The notes under the pieces were generated by a model. That model had not been told where the DNA came from. It searched no databases and worked only from the letters and a program-made list of their open reading frames with translations. A DNA stretch of 64,000 nucleotides from positions 15,894,238 to 15,958,237 of the forward strand of contig JAOANR010000002.1 of assembly GCA_030278955.1 (NCBI GenBank). Direction: 5' to 3'. Source of the DNA: Hygrophila difformis. Its lineage: Eukaryota > Streptophyta > Magnoliopsida > Lamiales > Acanthaceae. This document shows positions 11,158 to 19,708 of this stretch, in pieces; the first letter of the stretch is position 1; each line of letters starts with the position of its first letter. A program made the translations under genes and the position numbers.

Positions 11158-12246
11158 TCATTTCGTTGTCTCTTTCCGAAGAAATGTTCTTGTTTTCAGG
11201 CTTGTGGTGGATTTCTCTACTGCTTTCTTCCAGATACTCTTGACTTCTTCTGAGCATTCAAAATTGTATGTGTCAAATTTCTGAATTAGTCCTGCTAAAT
11301 TTCCTGATCTGAATCCTGGAGTGTTCAATTGCTCAATCATTACAATTTCTTCATTTCCGAAAAAGATTCCTGCGCCTTGGTTGTATAGTCTTTTCATCTG
11401 TTCATGGACAGCACGTATTCCCATTGCTCTTTTGAAGTGGATGTATTTGTCATTAAAGATTTCTGTTTTGGGGGTTCCATAGTCTTGAGGATAACTTTCT
11501 GGTTTAGTGATTTCTTCTGCAATAGCAAGATGGTAGGAAGAGTGTTTGACTTCTGGACTAATAGAAAATATTTTTAGTTTCTGGGTTTTTGGTCTTATGT
11601 TTAGGCCTTCAAGTAGTACAGGTAATTTGGATATTTCGGTTCGTAAAGGGGACAGGAAAATAGTTCTGATAAAACCGAATTTGAAACAGTTCGAAACAAA
11701 GTTCGGGTCGCAGCCTGGTAAAATAGTTACTTGTGGATGTAGGGATTTGGTGAATTCTGTGTAAAATGATGATTCTTGTCTGGGTAAGGAGTATATGTAG
11801 CTGCTCAGGGTATGGTATTCTGCTAAAAAGTTTCTTGTTTCAGGGCTAATGGGTGTTGGTTGAGGAATATTGTCGCAAAAATACTTCTTAGTTTCTGCAA
11901 TGTTTTTCGACGAGGTCGAAGGTCTTGCATCCCCAGATTGTTTTGCTTGTTTGTCCTCTTTTGGAACAGGATTAGCTTTCCCTTCCTGGTTTGAAACACC
12001 AGTATTTAGTTCTTCAGGGGTATAAAAGTATTCTTCCATAGTAGTTAGTAATCCCTGCAAACATTTGTTACATTCATATATATCGTCATTGATAGTCTTA
12101 TGTTCGTCCATAAAGCTTCCAACAATCAACTGTTGTAGCTTTAGTTGTCTGTCCATAGTCGACTGGAGTAGTTTTTGTAGTCGATCTATTTCATTGTAAA
12201 TGTGGTCAGTCAGACCAGCATCATCCCATTGTTCATTGTTCTCCAT
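11158..12246 (-). CDS. Caulimovirid transactivator/inclusion-body-like protein
   Basis: 362 aa, the last gene of the set, overlapping the end of the polymerase frame by 14 nt. Acidic N-terminus with heptad-like spacing (residues about 15-45), a charged low-complexity middle (about 100-125) and a conserved-looking C-terminal half with GIFFGNEEIVMIE. Gene VI products of caulimovirids sit in this position; they allow reinitiation of translation on the polycistronic RNA and form inclusion bodies. The call rests on position, size and general composition, because I do not see a diagnostic motif. No stop or frameshift is visible. Confidence 0.6.
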   Translation of the reverse strand: MENNEQWDDAGLTDHIYNEIDRLQKLLQSTMDRQLKLQQLIVGSFMDEHKTINDDIYECNKCLQGLLTTMEEYFYTPEELNTGVSNQEGKANPVPKEDKQAKQSGDARPSTSSKNIAETKKYFCDNIPQPTPISPETRNFLAEYHTLSSYIYSLPRQESSFYTEFTKSLHPQVTILPGCDPNFVSNCFKFGFIRTIFLSPLRTEISKLPVLLEGLNIRPKTQKLKIFSISPEVKHSSYHLAIAEEITKPESYPQDYGTPKTEIFNDKYIHFKRAMGIRAVHEQMKRLYNQGAGIFFGNEEIVMIEQLNTPGFRSGNLAGLIQKFDTYNFECSEEVKSIWKKAVEKSTTSLKTRTFLRKETTK

Positions 12247-14155
12247 ATTCAGGGTTCCTGCTCAAAAAATCAGCTAGATAATTTTCAGTCCCTTTAATAT
12301 ATTCAACAGTAAAGTCGTACATTGACAAGAAAGTCTGATATCTTATTATTCTTCTATATTGGGGTTTATTTGGAACTTTATTGTAAATTAAAGGTTTTAC
12401 TTGTGTATTGTCAGTTAATACTTTAAACTTTCTACTTAATAACCAAAATGAAAATTTATCTATTGATTTAATCACTGCAAGTAATTCTTTTTCATTTGTA
12501 CTATAGTTTATGGCTGCTCCTTGTAATGTTCCGGATGCATATCTACAAATTTCACCAGTATCGGTTTTTAATAATCCTGCCCAATGGTAGTCTGAGCTAT
12601 CGGTTTGTACTATTAAATTATCTTTTTCGTCAGGTAATCTTAACGGTGGTAATTTGGAGCATTCTTCTTTTAATTGTTTGACAATTTCAGTATGTTGATC
12701 ATTCCATCCTATCTTATTATTTTTTCTTATCAATTTTCTTAGATCATTTGTCTTTTTTGCTAAATTTGATATAAATCCTTCTGCATAATTTAGAATTCCA
12801 AGAAATCTTTGTATGTTTAATTTATTCCTAAGTTCATCAGGCATTTTAACAAGTTTTGTACTTATATGTGGTTGCATTTTAATTCCAAGTTTGTTCAATA
12901 TTAGACCCAAAAATTCTATTTCATCTTTGAATATTTCTGCTTTCTTTTCTGATAAAATTAATCCATGATCTTTACAAAGTTTTGCAAATATATCTAAATG
13001 TTTTTTATGTTCTTCTATAGTGTTTGAGGCTATTAGTATATCATCTACGTATACAAATATAAAGTTACTAAATTTTTTAAATGTTTTATCCATTTTTCTT
13101 TGAAATATTTGTGGTCCATTTTTTATTCCAAACGGCATAACCTTCCATTCATAGTGTCCTTGTGGTGTACTAAAGGCTGTGTATTTTATACTTTCTGGAT
13201 GCATTTTAATTTGCCAAAATCCATTTTTACAATCAAATTTTGAATAAATAGTTCTACCTCTAGCTAATCCTATTAGATTTTCTTTGTTAGGTAGAAAGTA
13301 TCCATCAAATATCATGTTTTTGTTTAGTTCCTTATAGTTTATTACTAACCTTGGTTTCTTTCTTATTTGTTCGCTACGATTTCTAACCAAGAAAGCTTGA
13401 CTATTATGTTCTGCTATAGATTCTTGAATAAGGTCTAATTCTAACAATTCATTTATTTGTTTTCGAAGTTCTTCAATATCTTCTTGATTATGCATCATCG
13501 GTTGGGTTCTTATTATTATATCGTCGTTTTTCATTTTTAATTCTGCATATATTTTATTAAGATTCCATTTTTCAATTGGATTTTCTCCATAGTTTTCAGA
13601 GATGTATTTTATTGTCTCATGAAGTTCATATTTATCAAAATCTTCTGGCTTTTGAATTAGTACTTGTTTTTTAATTTTGTGAATTTTAAATTTTATGTAA
13701 TACGTAATTGGTTGTTTTATAATTTCTCCTTTTTCACCACGTTTCTGAAGCACTCTGTATGGTTTCCTTATCCTCGGAATAGTAATATAGTGGTTACATG
13801 CTGATCTAAGTTGAATATTATATCTATCTACTCTAAAGCTTTGAAATAAACTTGTAAAATCTGTCCCTAATAATACATCAATTGTTTTTACTGGGCTAAC
13901 AAATACTTCTTGTATTGTAAATATTTTATTACCTAAAATTATTTGAACATCTTTAGCTATTTTATTAATAATTAAACTATGTCCAGTAGCTCCATGTACT
14001 TCTATTGGTCTTTTATTTACTTCCCATTCTTTTATTAAATGTTCTTGTATTAATGTGATTTCTGCTCCTGTATCTAATATAGCACATGTTGTTATATTTG
14101 TTTGTAGTATAGTTAACTCTAGGTATACTGTTGTTGGAAATCTAATTTCTTTCAT
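12233..14155 (-). CDS. Caulimovirid polyprotein: protease, reverse transcriptase, RNase H
   Basis: 640 aa. A retropepsin domain with ILDTGAEITLI near residues 26-36 and DVLLGTDF near 93-100. The RT domain spans about 225-420 with the conserved VINYKELNK, KFDCKNGFWQIKM, MPFGIKNGPQIFQRKMD and the catalytic YVDD at about 369-372. RNase H spans about 490-620 with QTDSSDY, YSTNEKELLAV and LTDN. It ends shortly after FLSRNPEYG. Together these convert pregenomic RNA to DNA in the cytoplasm. The start ATG overlaps the stop of the movement-protein frame by 4 nt, suggesting coupled translation. The frame is fully open. The integrase found in LTR elements is absent, as expected for Caulimoviridae. Confidence 0.93.
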   Translation of the reverse strand: MKEIRFPTTVYLELTILQTNITTCAILDTGAEITLIQEHLIKEWEVNKRPIEVHGATGHSLIINKIAKDVQIILGNKIFTIQEVFVSPVKTIDVLLGTDFTSLFQSFRVDRYNIQLRSACNHYITIPRIRKPYRVLQKRGEKGEIIKQPITYYIKFKIHKIKKQVLIQKPEDFDKYELHETIKYISENYGENPIEKWNLNKIYAELKMKNDDIIIRTQPMMHNQEDIEELRKQINELLELDLIQESIAEHNSQAFLVRNRSEQIRKKPRLVINYKELNKNMIFDGYFLPNKENLIGLARGRTIYSKFDCKNGFWQIKMHPESIKYTAFSTPQGHYEWKVMPFGIKNGPQIFQRKMDKTFKKFSNFIFVYVDDILIASNTIEEHKKHLDIFAKLCKDHGLILSEKKAEIFKDEIEFLGLILNKLGIKMQPHISTKLVKMPDELRNKLNIQRFLGILNYAEGFISNLAKKTNDLRKLIRKNNKIGWNDQHTEIVKQLKEECSKLPPLRLPDEKDNLIVQTDSSDYHWAGLLKTDTGEICRYASGTLQGAAINYSTNEKELLAVIKSIDKFSFWLLSRKFKVLTDNTQVKPLIYNKVPNKPQYRRIIRYQTFLSMYDFTVEYIKGTENYLADFLSRNPEYGEQ

Positions 14156-15528
14156 ATATATGCTTTTCCTATTACAAAAGCTTTTCCATTTTTTGTTTTT
14201 CCACTAAAAATTTCTCCTGTTATCGTATATTTGTTTAATGAGTCTAAAAACTCGTTGCCTAACAAGACATGATAGGTACTACTTGATGTTCCTTCTTCTT
14301 CTGCTACATAACATTTTACTTCTTCTATTAAGTCTGTGCCTAGTTTTATTGGTACTATTACTAATTCATTTACTCTTCTTACTTCTCCTTCAAAAGTAGC
14401 ATATCTATACTCTGTTCCTATATGCTTTACTAATCCATTTATACATGTTTTTCCTATATGATTCTTACCAGCTCCAGTATCTACTAATATATTTGGTCCT
14501 TTTATCCAGTTTGTGCCATTATAGTATTCTATATTAATTCTCCATGTTTGGGCCTTTTGTTTACTTTTTTCGTATGGTATATCAATACTATGTCTTGGTT
14601 GATCAAGTATTAGATTTGTTCTTGGGCTATAGTCTATACTTTTTCTGCTACTCATTGTTCTTCCTATATAGGATAATTGTGGTCTCCTATTTTCTAATGG
14701 TTTTCCAATCTCTATTGTATTTTTCTTGTCCGCAAGATCAATTATCCAATCATCTTGTAACGTTGGATTATTCAATTCTGGTAATATTAGATCTGCTATT
14801 GTATCTCTACATGCTTCGTGTATTTCTATTGTCTTTTTATCATCATAAGGTTTTAGTCTATTGCTATTTAGGTAGCTATAAAAAGCACTATAATGTACTG
14901 TAAATATTTTACTTTCATTTTTCATTACATCATTCCTATGTACTTTTATGTATAGGGTTAATGTTTCGTCTATATTTTGATCTTGTAAAGATACACAATA
15001 GTTTGGGTAACATGTAAATAATAGTTTTTGGTAAATTAAGTTTCCATTAATAGTTCCTAAGTGTGAGTCTTGTGGATTTAATAATCTTGAATCATGTAGG
15101 CTTATTGTTACTGGTAAGTCTATTCCACTTCTAAATAAAGATTTTATTAGAATCTTTACTCCTGCTAAATGTACGTATTGTATTTTCTCTGTTTTCTTTC
15201 TACTTAATTTTTCTAGTCCTTTATTTATTATATCTTTTGTTAAAAGGTGCAGTTTTAGAGTAGTATTAGTGTTACATACATCTACCGTTTTTTCTAGTTC
15301 ATGATATTCATGAATTACTATATTATTTCTTGAGAATGTTCTTGATAGTATATTAAAATTTGTATGCTTGAATCCATGTTTTAGATCTAATCCTTGTATT
15401 TTATTAATTTGTTCTGGACTTAAGATAGCTTTTATTGCATATCCTCTTTGTCCTTCATATTGTTCTACATATTCTATTTCTTTTGTTTCCTCTTGTTCTT
15501 CTGTGATTATTTCTTTATCTTTATTCAT
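14152..15528 (-). CDS. Caulimovirid movement protein with C-terminal retropepsin-like domain
   Basis: 458 aa. Residues about 30-260 have the features of the 30K movement-protein superfamily: a core with LAGVKILIKSLFRSGIDLPV near 121-140, then the strand-rich region up to about 200. Such proteins carry virions or genomes through plasmodesmata. From about 335 there is a second, unrelated part with ILVDTGAGKNHIG (DTG at about 350-352) and YHVLLGNEFLDSL near 430, the two signature blocks of a retropepsin monomer. This resembles the protease at the start of the next frame but is a distinct copy. It overlaps the coat-protein frame by 8 nt upstream and the polymerase frame by 4 nt downstream. The frame is open throughout. 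Confidence 0.82.
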   Translation of the reverse strand: MNKDKEIITEEQEETKEIEYVEQYEGQRGYAIKAILSPEQINKIQGLDLKHGFKHTNFNILSRTFSRNNIVIHEYHELEKTVDVCNTNTTLKLHLLTKDIINKGLEKLSRKKTEKIQYVHLAGVKILIKSLFRSGIDLPVTISLHDSRLLNPQDSHLGTINGNLIYQKLLFTCYPNYCVSLQDQNIDETLTLYIKVHRNDVMKNESKIFTVHYSAFYSYLNSNRLKPYDDKKTIEIHEACRDTIADLILPELNNPTLQDDWIIDLADKKNTIEIGKPLENRRPQLSYIGRTMSSRKSIDYSPRTNLILDQPRHSIDIPYEKSKQKAQTWRINIEYYNGTNWIKGPNILVDTGAGKNHIGKTCINGLVKHIGTEYRYATFEGEVRRVNELVIVPIKLGTDLIEEVKCYVAEEEGTSSSTYHVLLGNEFLDSLNKYTITGEIFSGKTKNGKAFVIGKAYI

Positions 15529-16990
15529 TTTCTACTTCAGAGAATTTTACTTCATATATCTCTTCTCCTGATTCTGGTTCACTTATACTTTCTAGATCTG
15601 ATTCTATTTCTTTGAATATTTGTTCATCTATAATATCATATTCCATAAATCTTACTTGTTTTTTCTTTGGTTTTGTACAATCACTTGCAAAGTGTCCTAT
15701 TTCTCCACAGTTGTAACATTTACATGTGGTTGGATTCTTTTTATTTTGTCTTTTATCATTTCTTCTTTTATAATATTTTCTTCCAAATTTTGGCTTAAAG
15801 AATTTTTTCTTATTAAAGATTTTAAATCTTTTTCCTTTCTTAAATTTTCTTTTTATTGGTTTAAATTTTTTAAATCTCTTATTTTTTCTGTATGATTTAT
15901 TTTTTCCCCATTCAAAATTTTCTGCATTTTCTTGGCAGCATAAATCAGCAGCTTTATTATATATTTTAGTGTGGTCTAATATTTTTCTTTGGTAACATAA
16001 CTCAGTTATTACCTGTCTTATTAATCTTATTCGGCTTCCTAAATTATTTGGATAGTCATTTTTATTTTGAATCCATGTTTTCCACATATATTCATCCCAT
16101 GGTGATGGTAGTTTTGAAAATATAGAGTTCATGGTGTGTTCATTATTTTGTGAGCTTGTATAAGCTGTATAATAGTAGCTTTTAAACTGTTCAGAGAATT
16201 GATCAAAAAAGCATAAATCTCTTAGTCTTATTTTATTTAATCTTAGTAACGCTTGATCTCGTTCTTCTATTATAGCATTGTTATCTAAGCTCTGTACTCC
16301 TAGGAATTCTTCTTGTATGATATTGATAAATTCCTCTATTCCTGTGGTAACATCTTGTCCAAATCCTTGAGTAATTGTATTCATATAAGTTTGTTTTGTA
16401 TTTGAAGAAATTCCTGCAAGGAATTGTGCCACATTTCCTTGGACTAAATTCCATATTTTTAATGTTTTTGCTCTTGACGTACTTTCTTCTGACATTAAAT
16501 GTATTCTTATTATCTGTTTCCATTTTTCTAATTCTAGACTTGGCTGTTTAAGACAATCCAGGTTTAGGAATATTGCATCTCCTGGTCTCACATTTCCTAT
16601 TCTTGTTTCCTTTAGCTCAAAATCTTCATTGTATTTCCAAATTTCTTTTTTAGAGGTTGTTTTTCTTATTGGAAAATTTCTTGAAGGTAAATTTTGTAAT
16701 CTACTTTGATAATTGTCTACATTTTGTCTATTTGTAGTTTGATCTACTTCCATTGGTATAGTTCCTGTTACTCCTTCTCTTGGCAAGGTAGTGCTAGTTT
16801 CTCCAACTACTTCTGATGATGGTAAATATAATCTATGATTATTCATAAAGACTTTATGTTGATCTTCCAAATCGCTTTCATCAGTTTCTAATTCTGTTTC
16901 TGAAAATGTTCCTGTATATATTGGTTCTAAATTTAGTCGTTCTAAATCACTACTTAATTCATTTATTAAGTCTTCTATACTTGTATTCAT
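15521..16990 (-). CDS. Caulimovirid coat protein with zinc knuckle
   Basis: 489 aa. Acidic N-terminal region, a helical middle (about 150-340), a strongly basic stretch (about 375-420, many KK/KR, phenylalanine-rich) and a CCHC zinc knuckle CYNCGEIGHFASDC near 425-438, then an acidic tail. This order (acidic ends, basic patch, CX2CX4HX4C) is that of caulimovirid capsid proteins, whose knuckle and basic patch bind the pregenome. It overlaps the neighbouring frames by 4 nt (upstream) and 8 nt (downstream). No stop or frameshift seen. Confidence 0.88.
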   Translation of the reverse strand: MNTSIEDLINELSSDLERLNLEPIYTGTFSETELETDESDLEDQHKVFMNNHRLYLPSSEVVGETSTTLPREGVTGTIPMEVDQTTNRQNVDNYQSRLQNLPSRNFPIRKTTSKKEIWKYNEDFELKETRIGNVRPGDAIFLNLDCLKQPSLELEKWKQIIRIHLMSEESTSRAKTLKIWNLVQGNVAQFLAGISSNTKQTYMNTITQGFGQDVTTGIEEFINIIQEEFLGVQSLDNNAIIEERDQALLRLNKIRLRDLCFFDQFSEQFKSYYYTAYTSSQNNEHTMNSIFSKLPSPWDEYMWKTWIQNKNDYPNNLGSRIRLIRQVITELCYQRKILDHTKIYNKAADLCCQENAENFEWGKNKSYRKNKRFKKFKPIKRKFKKGKRFKIFNKKKFFKPKFGRKYYKRRNDKRQNKKNPTTCKCYNCGEIGHFASDCTKPKKKQVRFMEYDIIDEQIFKEIESDLESISEPESGEEIYEVKFSEVENE

Positions 16991-17340
16991 TCTGTTTCTT
17001 CTTTATCTTCTCTACTTTCTAATTTATCTTCCTTTAGTTCTTCATTTATCTTTTTTAATTTTTCTACTTTGTCTATAAGAATTCTAATTTTGTTTTGTTT
17101 GTTTAGTTTTTCTATTTCTTTCATCATTACTCTATGATCGAGACTTCCTGGTTCTGGTGTCTTTTCCCATTTCGGTAGTGGGAGTGACTTTTCTAATTCT
17201 ACTTGCTTTTGTGGAGTTTTAATTATTGTTTTGTCTATGTATCTTTCTATATTGTAGAGTCTTGTATCTAGACTTATCATTAGTTCTTTTATTAGTTCAA
17301 TTCCATCTTTTATTGTTTCTAAATCTTCTAGATAACTCAT
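16987..17340 (-). CDS. Small coiled-coil protein (virion-associated-like)
   Basis: 117 aa, charged, with heptad-like leucine/isoleucine spacing at about 1-40 and 78-105, and a proline-rich linker (LPLPKWEKTPEPG) between. Caulimovirids encode a small coiled-coil, DNA-binding virion-associated protein near this position, upstream of the coat protein. I infer a similar role from size, coiled coil and location only. ATGA-type 4-nt overlaps link it to both neighbours. Confidence 0.55.
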   Translation of the reverse strand: MSYLEDLETIKDGIELIKELMISLDTRLYNIERYIDKTIIKTPQKQVELEKSLPLPKWEKTPEPGSLDHRVMMKEIEKLNKQNKIRILIDKVEKLKKINEELKEDKLESREDKEETE

Positions 17341-17678
17341 CTTCTAATATTTCTTATGTTTCTAATGAAGTCGTTTACTTCATCTATTTCAGTTTCCCTT
17401 TCTAATTCTTCTATTTCTATTATTTCTAATTCGTTTAAATACCATTCTTTTATTAATTCCGATTTTTCTTTTTCTGGATCTATATGTTTTTGTATAATTA
17501 CATATGCTTCTCTTTCATCTATCATTTTAGAAATCTTGAATTTTATTCTTAATAATTTTTGTTTCATTATTATGGTACTTATATCTTGTGGTTGTCTTTC
17601 TATTTCATGAATTTTATTAGTCAGTCTTTCTAATGTTTCATTTTCTAACTTTATTCCTGGCATTTTATTAGTCTTCAC
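17337..17678 (-). CDS. Small charged caulimovirid protein, function unknown
   Basis: 113 aa, rich in Glu, Ile, Lys and Arg, probably mostly helical. Overlaps the preceding frame by 11 nt and the next by 4 nt. I recognise no domain. By position it may correspond to the small aphid-factor-like or second small protein of other caulimovirids, but nothing in the residues shows this. Confidence 0.5.
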   Translation of the reverse strand: MKTNKMPGIKLENETLERLTNKIHEIERQPQDISTIIMKQKLLRIKFKISKMIDEREAYVIIQKHIDPEKEKSELIKEWYLNELEIIEIEELERETEIDEVNDFIRNIRNIRR

Positions 17679-18402
17679 TATAATTTGATTCTTGATCTGA
17701 AAATTCGGGTGAAGGTGCTCTAGTAAACATGGTGTTATGTATTATATATCCTGGAAACATTCTGTAAGTTGTAATTTCATTGTTGATTATTGTTAATTTG
17801 ACTTGTGATAATAACTCTTGTTCTTCATCTCTTTTTGATATAATTTGTATTAAATTACCATTATATTCTTCCGTTTCGATTATATAGTTTCCTATCCAAA
17901 GTAATCTTTTTCCTCTATTTCCTAGTCTTATTCCAAATTCTTCATCGTTTTGCAATCTATTTAATCTTCTTCTTCTTCTGTCTATGTATGTTTTTCTTTC
18001 TTCTATTTGTTGATCCATATTTTCTATTTCTCTTTGGCTTATTTCATAATCAGGATTAAATGTGGGTGTTAAAAATCTTCTATTATCGTTGGTTCTTATT
18101 TCTGTAAGTGGTCTTATTTGTGGTTCTAATCCTCTTATTCTGTTTAGAAATGCTCTTTCAATTCTTGCTTGTATCATCAAGCTATCGGTGTTATTTTGTG
18201 CATATTCATCATTCCTATTTATTATATAGTTTTCAGTATCGATTGGATTAATCATACTTAGTGGATAATCTATTTCTTGATTTTCATCTAAAGGATATCT
18301 TGCTGTTGGAATATATTCTGGGTATAGTTGTTCTGAAGTATTTAATCTTAATCTTGACATATGATAGTTTAATATATAATCATTATTATTATGGTTATTC
18401 AT
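17668..18402 (-). CDS. Caulimovirid first main ORF, function unknown
   Basis: 244 aa from the first ATG. Asn/Asp/Tyr-rich N-terminus, an Arg-rich helical stretch at about 125-150 (TYIDRRRRRLNRLQN), and an acidic tail. The same frame stays open upstream of the ATG to a TGA near 18463. In that extension the tRNA-Met primer site is read as part of the peptide (NWYQSPERLNLNM). Soymoviruses also have their primer site inside a coding frame. No known domain recognised. Overlaps the next frame by 11 nt. Confidence 0.55.
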   Translation of the reverse strand: MNNHNNNDYILNYHMSRLRLNTSEQLYPEYIPTARYPLDENQEIDYPLSMINPIDTENYIINRNDEYAQNNTDSLMIQARIERAFLNRIRGLEPQIRPLTEIRTNDNRRFLTPTFNPDYEISQREIENMDQQIEERKTYIDRRRRRLNRLQNDEEFGIRLGNRGKRLLWIGNYIIETEEYNGNLIQIISKRDEEQELLSQVKLTIINNEITTYRMFPGYIIHNTMFTRAPSPEFSDQESNYSED

Positions 18403-18422
18403 GTTCAGATTTAATCGTTCTG

Positions 18423-18435
18423 GGCTCTGATACCA
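18423..18435 (-). promoter_or_regulatory. Primer-binding site for initiator tRNA-Met
   Basis: TGGTATCAGAGCC on the minus strand is the standard sequence complementary to the 3' end of plant initiator tRNA-Met, used to prime minus-strand DNA in Caulimoviridae and in many LTR retrotransposons. It lies between the 88-codon frame and the 244-codon frame and defines the start of the viral genome map by convention. Confidence 0.88.
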
Positions 18436-18455
18436 ATTTGTGTTACTGGTTGTAT

Positions 18456-18722
18456 TTAATCAGAAAAATAGTATTCACCATAATTACTTAAATTATCTGG
18501 TAATTCTTCATCGTAATTTTCACTATCTGATCCTATTCTTAGTAAAATTATTCTGTCCCAAAAACTTTTTTCTTCCGAATAGGGATATATCTTTTGATTA
18601 TATTCAGTTAAAAATATAAGCATAGTATAAACAATGTCATTCCAATTTTCGATTCTTTCTTCCATAGTTTGTAAATATAGTCCATATTCATATATTAACG
18701 AATTTATTTCTTCTTGATTCAT
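18456..18722 (-). CDS. Short ORF upstream of the primer site
   Basis: 88 aa, acidic (many Glu, Asp, Tyr), probably helical at the N-terminus. It ends 20 nt before the primer-binding site. It could be a leader ORF, or the first part of a protein continued in the next frame: the downstream frame opens at a TGA almost at the same place (near 18463) as the TAA here. Unknown function; real expression is uncertain. Confidence 0.45.
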   Translation of the reverse strand: MNQEEINSLIYEYGLYLQTMEERIENWNDIVYTMLIFLTEYNQKIYPYSEEKSFWDRIILLRIGSDSENYDEELPDNLSNYGEYYFSD

Positions 18723-18904
18723 TTAGTATCTTTTGTAAGTTTATTTAAAGATTTTTATTAGTTATGTATGATTTACTAGAGGTTTATTATTAAAGATTAA
18801 GGGTAGTATAATGATTTTTAAGCATTTTTTGTGTTTTAAGGGTAAAATGGGTATTTTTTCAAAGTTTTATCTTTCTAGGGGGTTTAAAGGAATAATTTTT
18901 TGAT

Positions 18905-18960
18905 TAGGTATTAAAGTGGGTATAAGTTTGGGTAGGTGGGTATTTATTTGGTATTTGCCC
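18905..18960 (-). repeat. Right terminal inverted repeat of the pararetroviral unit
   Basis: Reads GGGCAAATACCAAATAAATA from its outer end on the minus strand, matching the left end at 10131. Immediately outside is the second copy of tttttctta (18961-18969). Between it and the first frame (18722) lie about 180 bp of AT-rich leader-like sequence without coding potential. Confidence 0.6.
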
Positions 18961-18969
18961 TTTTTCTTA

Positions 18970-19263
18970 TATGTTTTTTTTAAGTCCAGAAGTAATATCT
19001 GGAAATGCAAGTTTGGTTTTTTTTTTTTTTTTTTGGTTAAGCGAAATGCGAGTAAGTTAAGTAATATAATTAAAAAAAAAACGAGTTTCTAATTTTTTGT
19101 TTCAATTATACTCTTTAATTATTAAAAGAAAATAATATTGTATTAAATTGAGTGTACGATGATTCAATTGTATTAAAGATATATGTGATCGAGCTGGGAA
19201 GTCACATGTATTTGTTTTGTTGAAGTTTATTTCTTAAGGCCAAGAGAATTTCATGGGATATAT
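18970..19263. other. AT-rich spacer
   Basis: No gene or recognisable repeat end. Contains a long T run (19018-19034) and an A run near 19072. Confidence 0.5.
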
Positions 19264-19529
19264 ATTACACCTTCCGTCCCACTACACTTGTCCTGTTTGA
19301 CTTTTTTACACTGTTCATTATTCAGTTTTGACTTAATTTAATTGCAAGTATATATTTAGCAAAAAATAGTCGAGATGGGTCTTGTTAGAATCGTATGATC
19401 ACGTAGTTTTATAATATATATTTTGTATAATTTTTCATTGTGTATATTTTGAGATATTAACAGATAAAAAAGTGCATTGGATTGTGTGCAAAAGTGAAAC
19501 ATGACAAGTTAAATGAGACGGAGGGAGTA
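19264..19529. mobile_element. Stowaway-type MITE
   Basis: Ends read caccttccgtcccactacac and, on the other side, gagacggagggag, the Stowaway inverted repeat (CTCCCTCCGTCCCA), between TA dinucleotides. The interior (cttgttagaatcgt...) matches the MITEs at 32379 and 32821, so they are one family. No coding capacity; moved by Tc1/mariner transposases. The left end is slightly degenerate. Confidence 0.7.
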
Positions 19530-19708
19530 TTTAATAAAATTAATTTAAACAAACTTTTATACTAACTAATTCACTTTTCCAAATTCAACTAAAGTTCATT
19601 GGGGATTTTAAACGAAATTACGAATACTTAGGAATCTAGGAAGAATATATATTATTTCATAGCACTTAATAATATTTTTAATGGAAGAAAAAATCTATAG
19701 TTTTGAAG

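Larger units (their letters stand above)
10131..18960 (-). mobile_element. Complete endogenous caulimovirid in a unit with TIR-like ends and 9-bp TSD
   Basis: An 8830-bp unit holding a full pararetroviral gene set on the minus strand, from a short upstream frame at 18722 to the transactivator-like gene ending at 11158, then promoter and poly(A) signal at 10876 and 10748. The unit length matches a whole caulimovirid genome (roughly 7-10 kb is usual). The outer ends are imperfect inverted repeats: 36 of 56 positions match by eye, both starting GGG-AAAT and sharing ATAAATACC. They are flanked by the direct repeat tttttctta at 10122-10130 and 18961-18969. Nine-bp duplications are typical of Mutator-like transposons, whereas endogenous pararetroviruses normally insert without one. 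Gene content suggests a cavemovirus/solendovirus/soymovirus-like layout; the genus is not decidable by eye. Confidence 0.75.

Noticed and set aside
14544..14903. Plus-strand 119-codon hydrophobic frame
   Set aside because: It is the complement of the movement-protein frame, and its hydrophobic look comes from the AT-rich reverse strand.
10131..18960. The viral unit as an LTR retrotransposon
   Set aside because: No LTRs and no integrase. A movement protein, coat protein with terminal zinc knuckle and transactivator-like gene are present, so Caulimoviridae fits.
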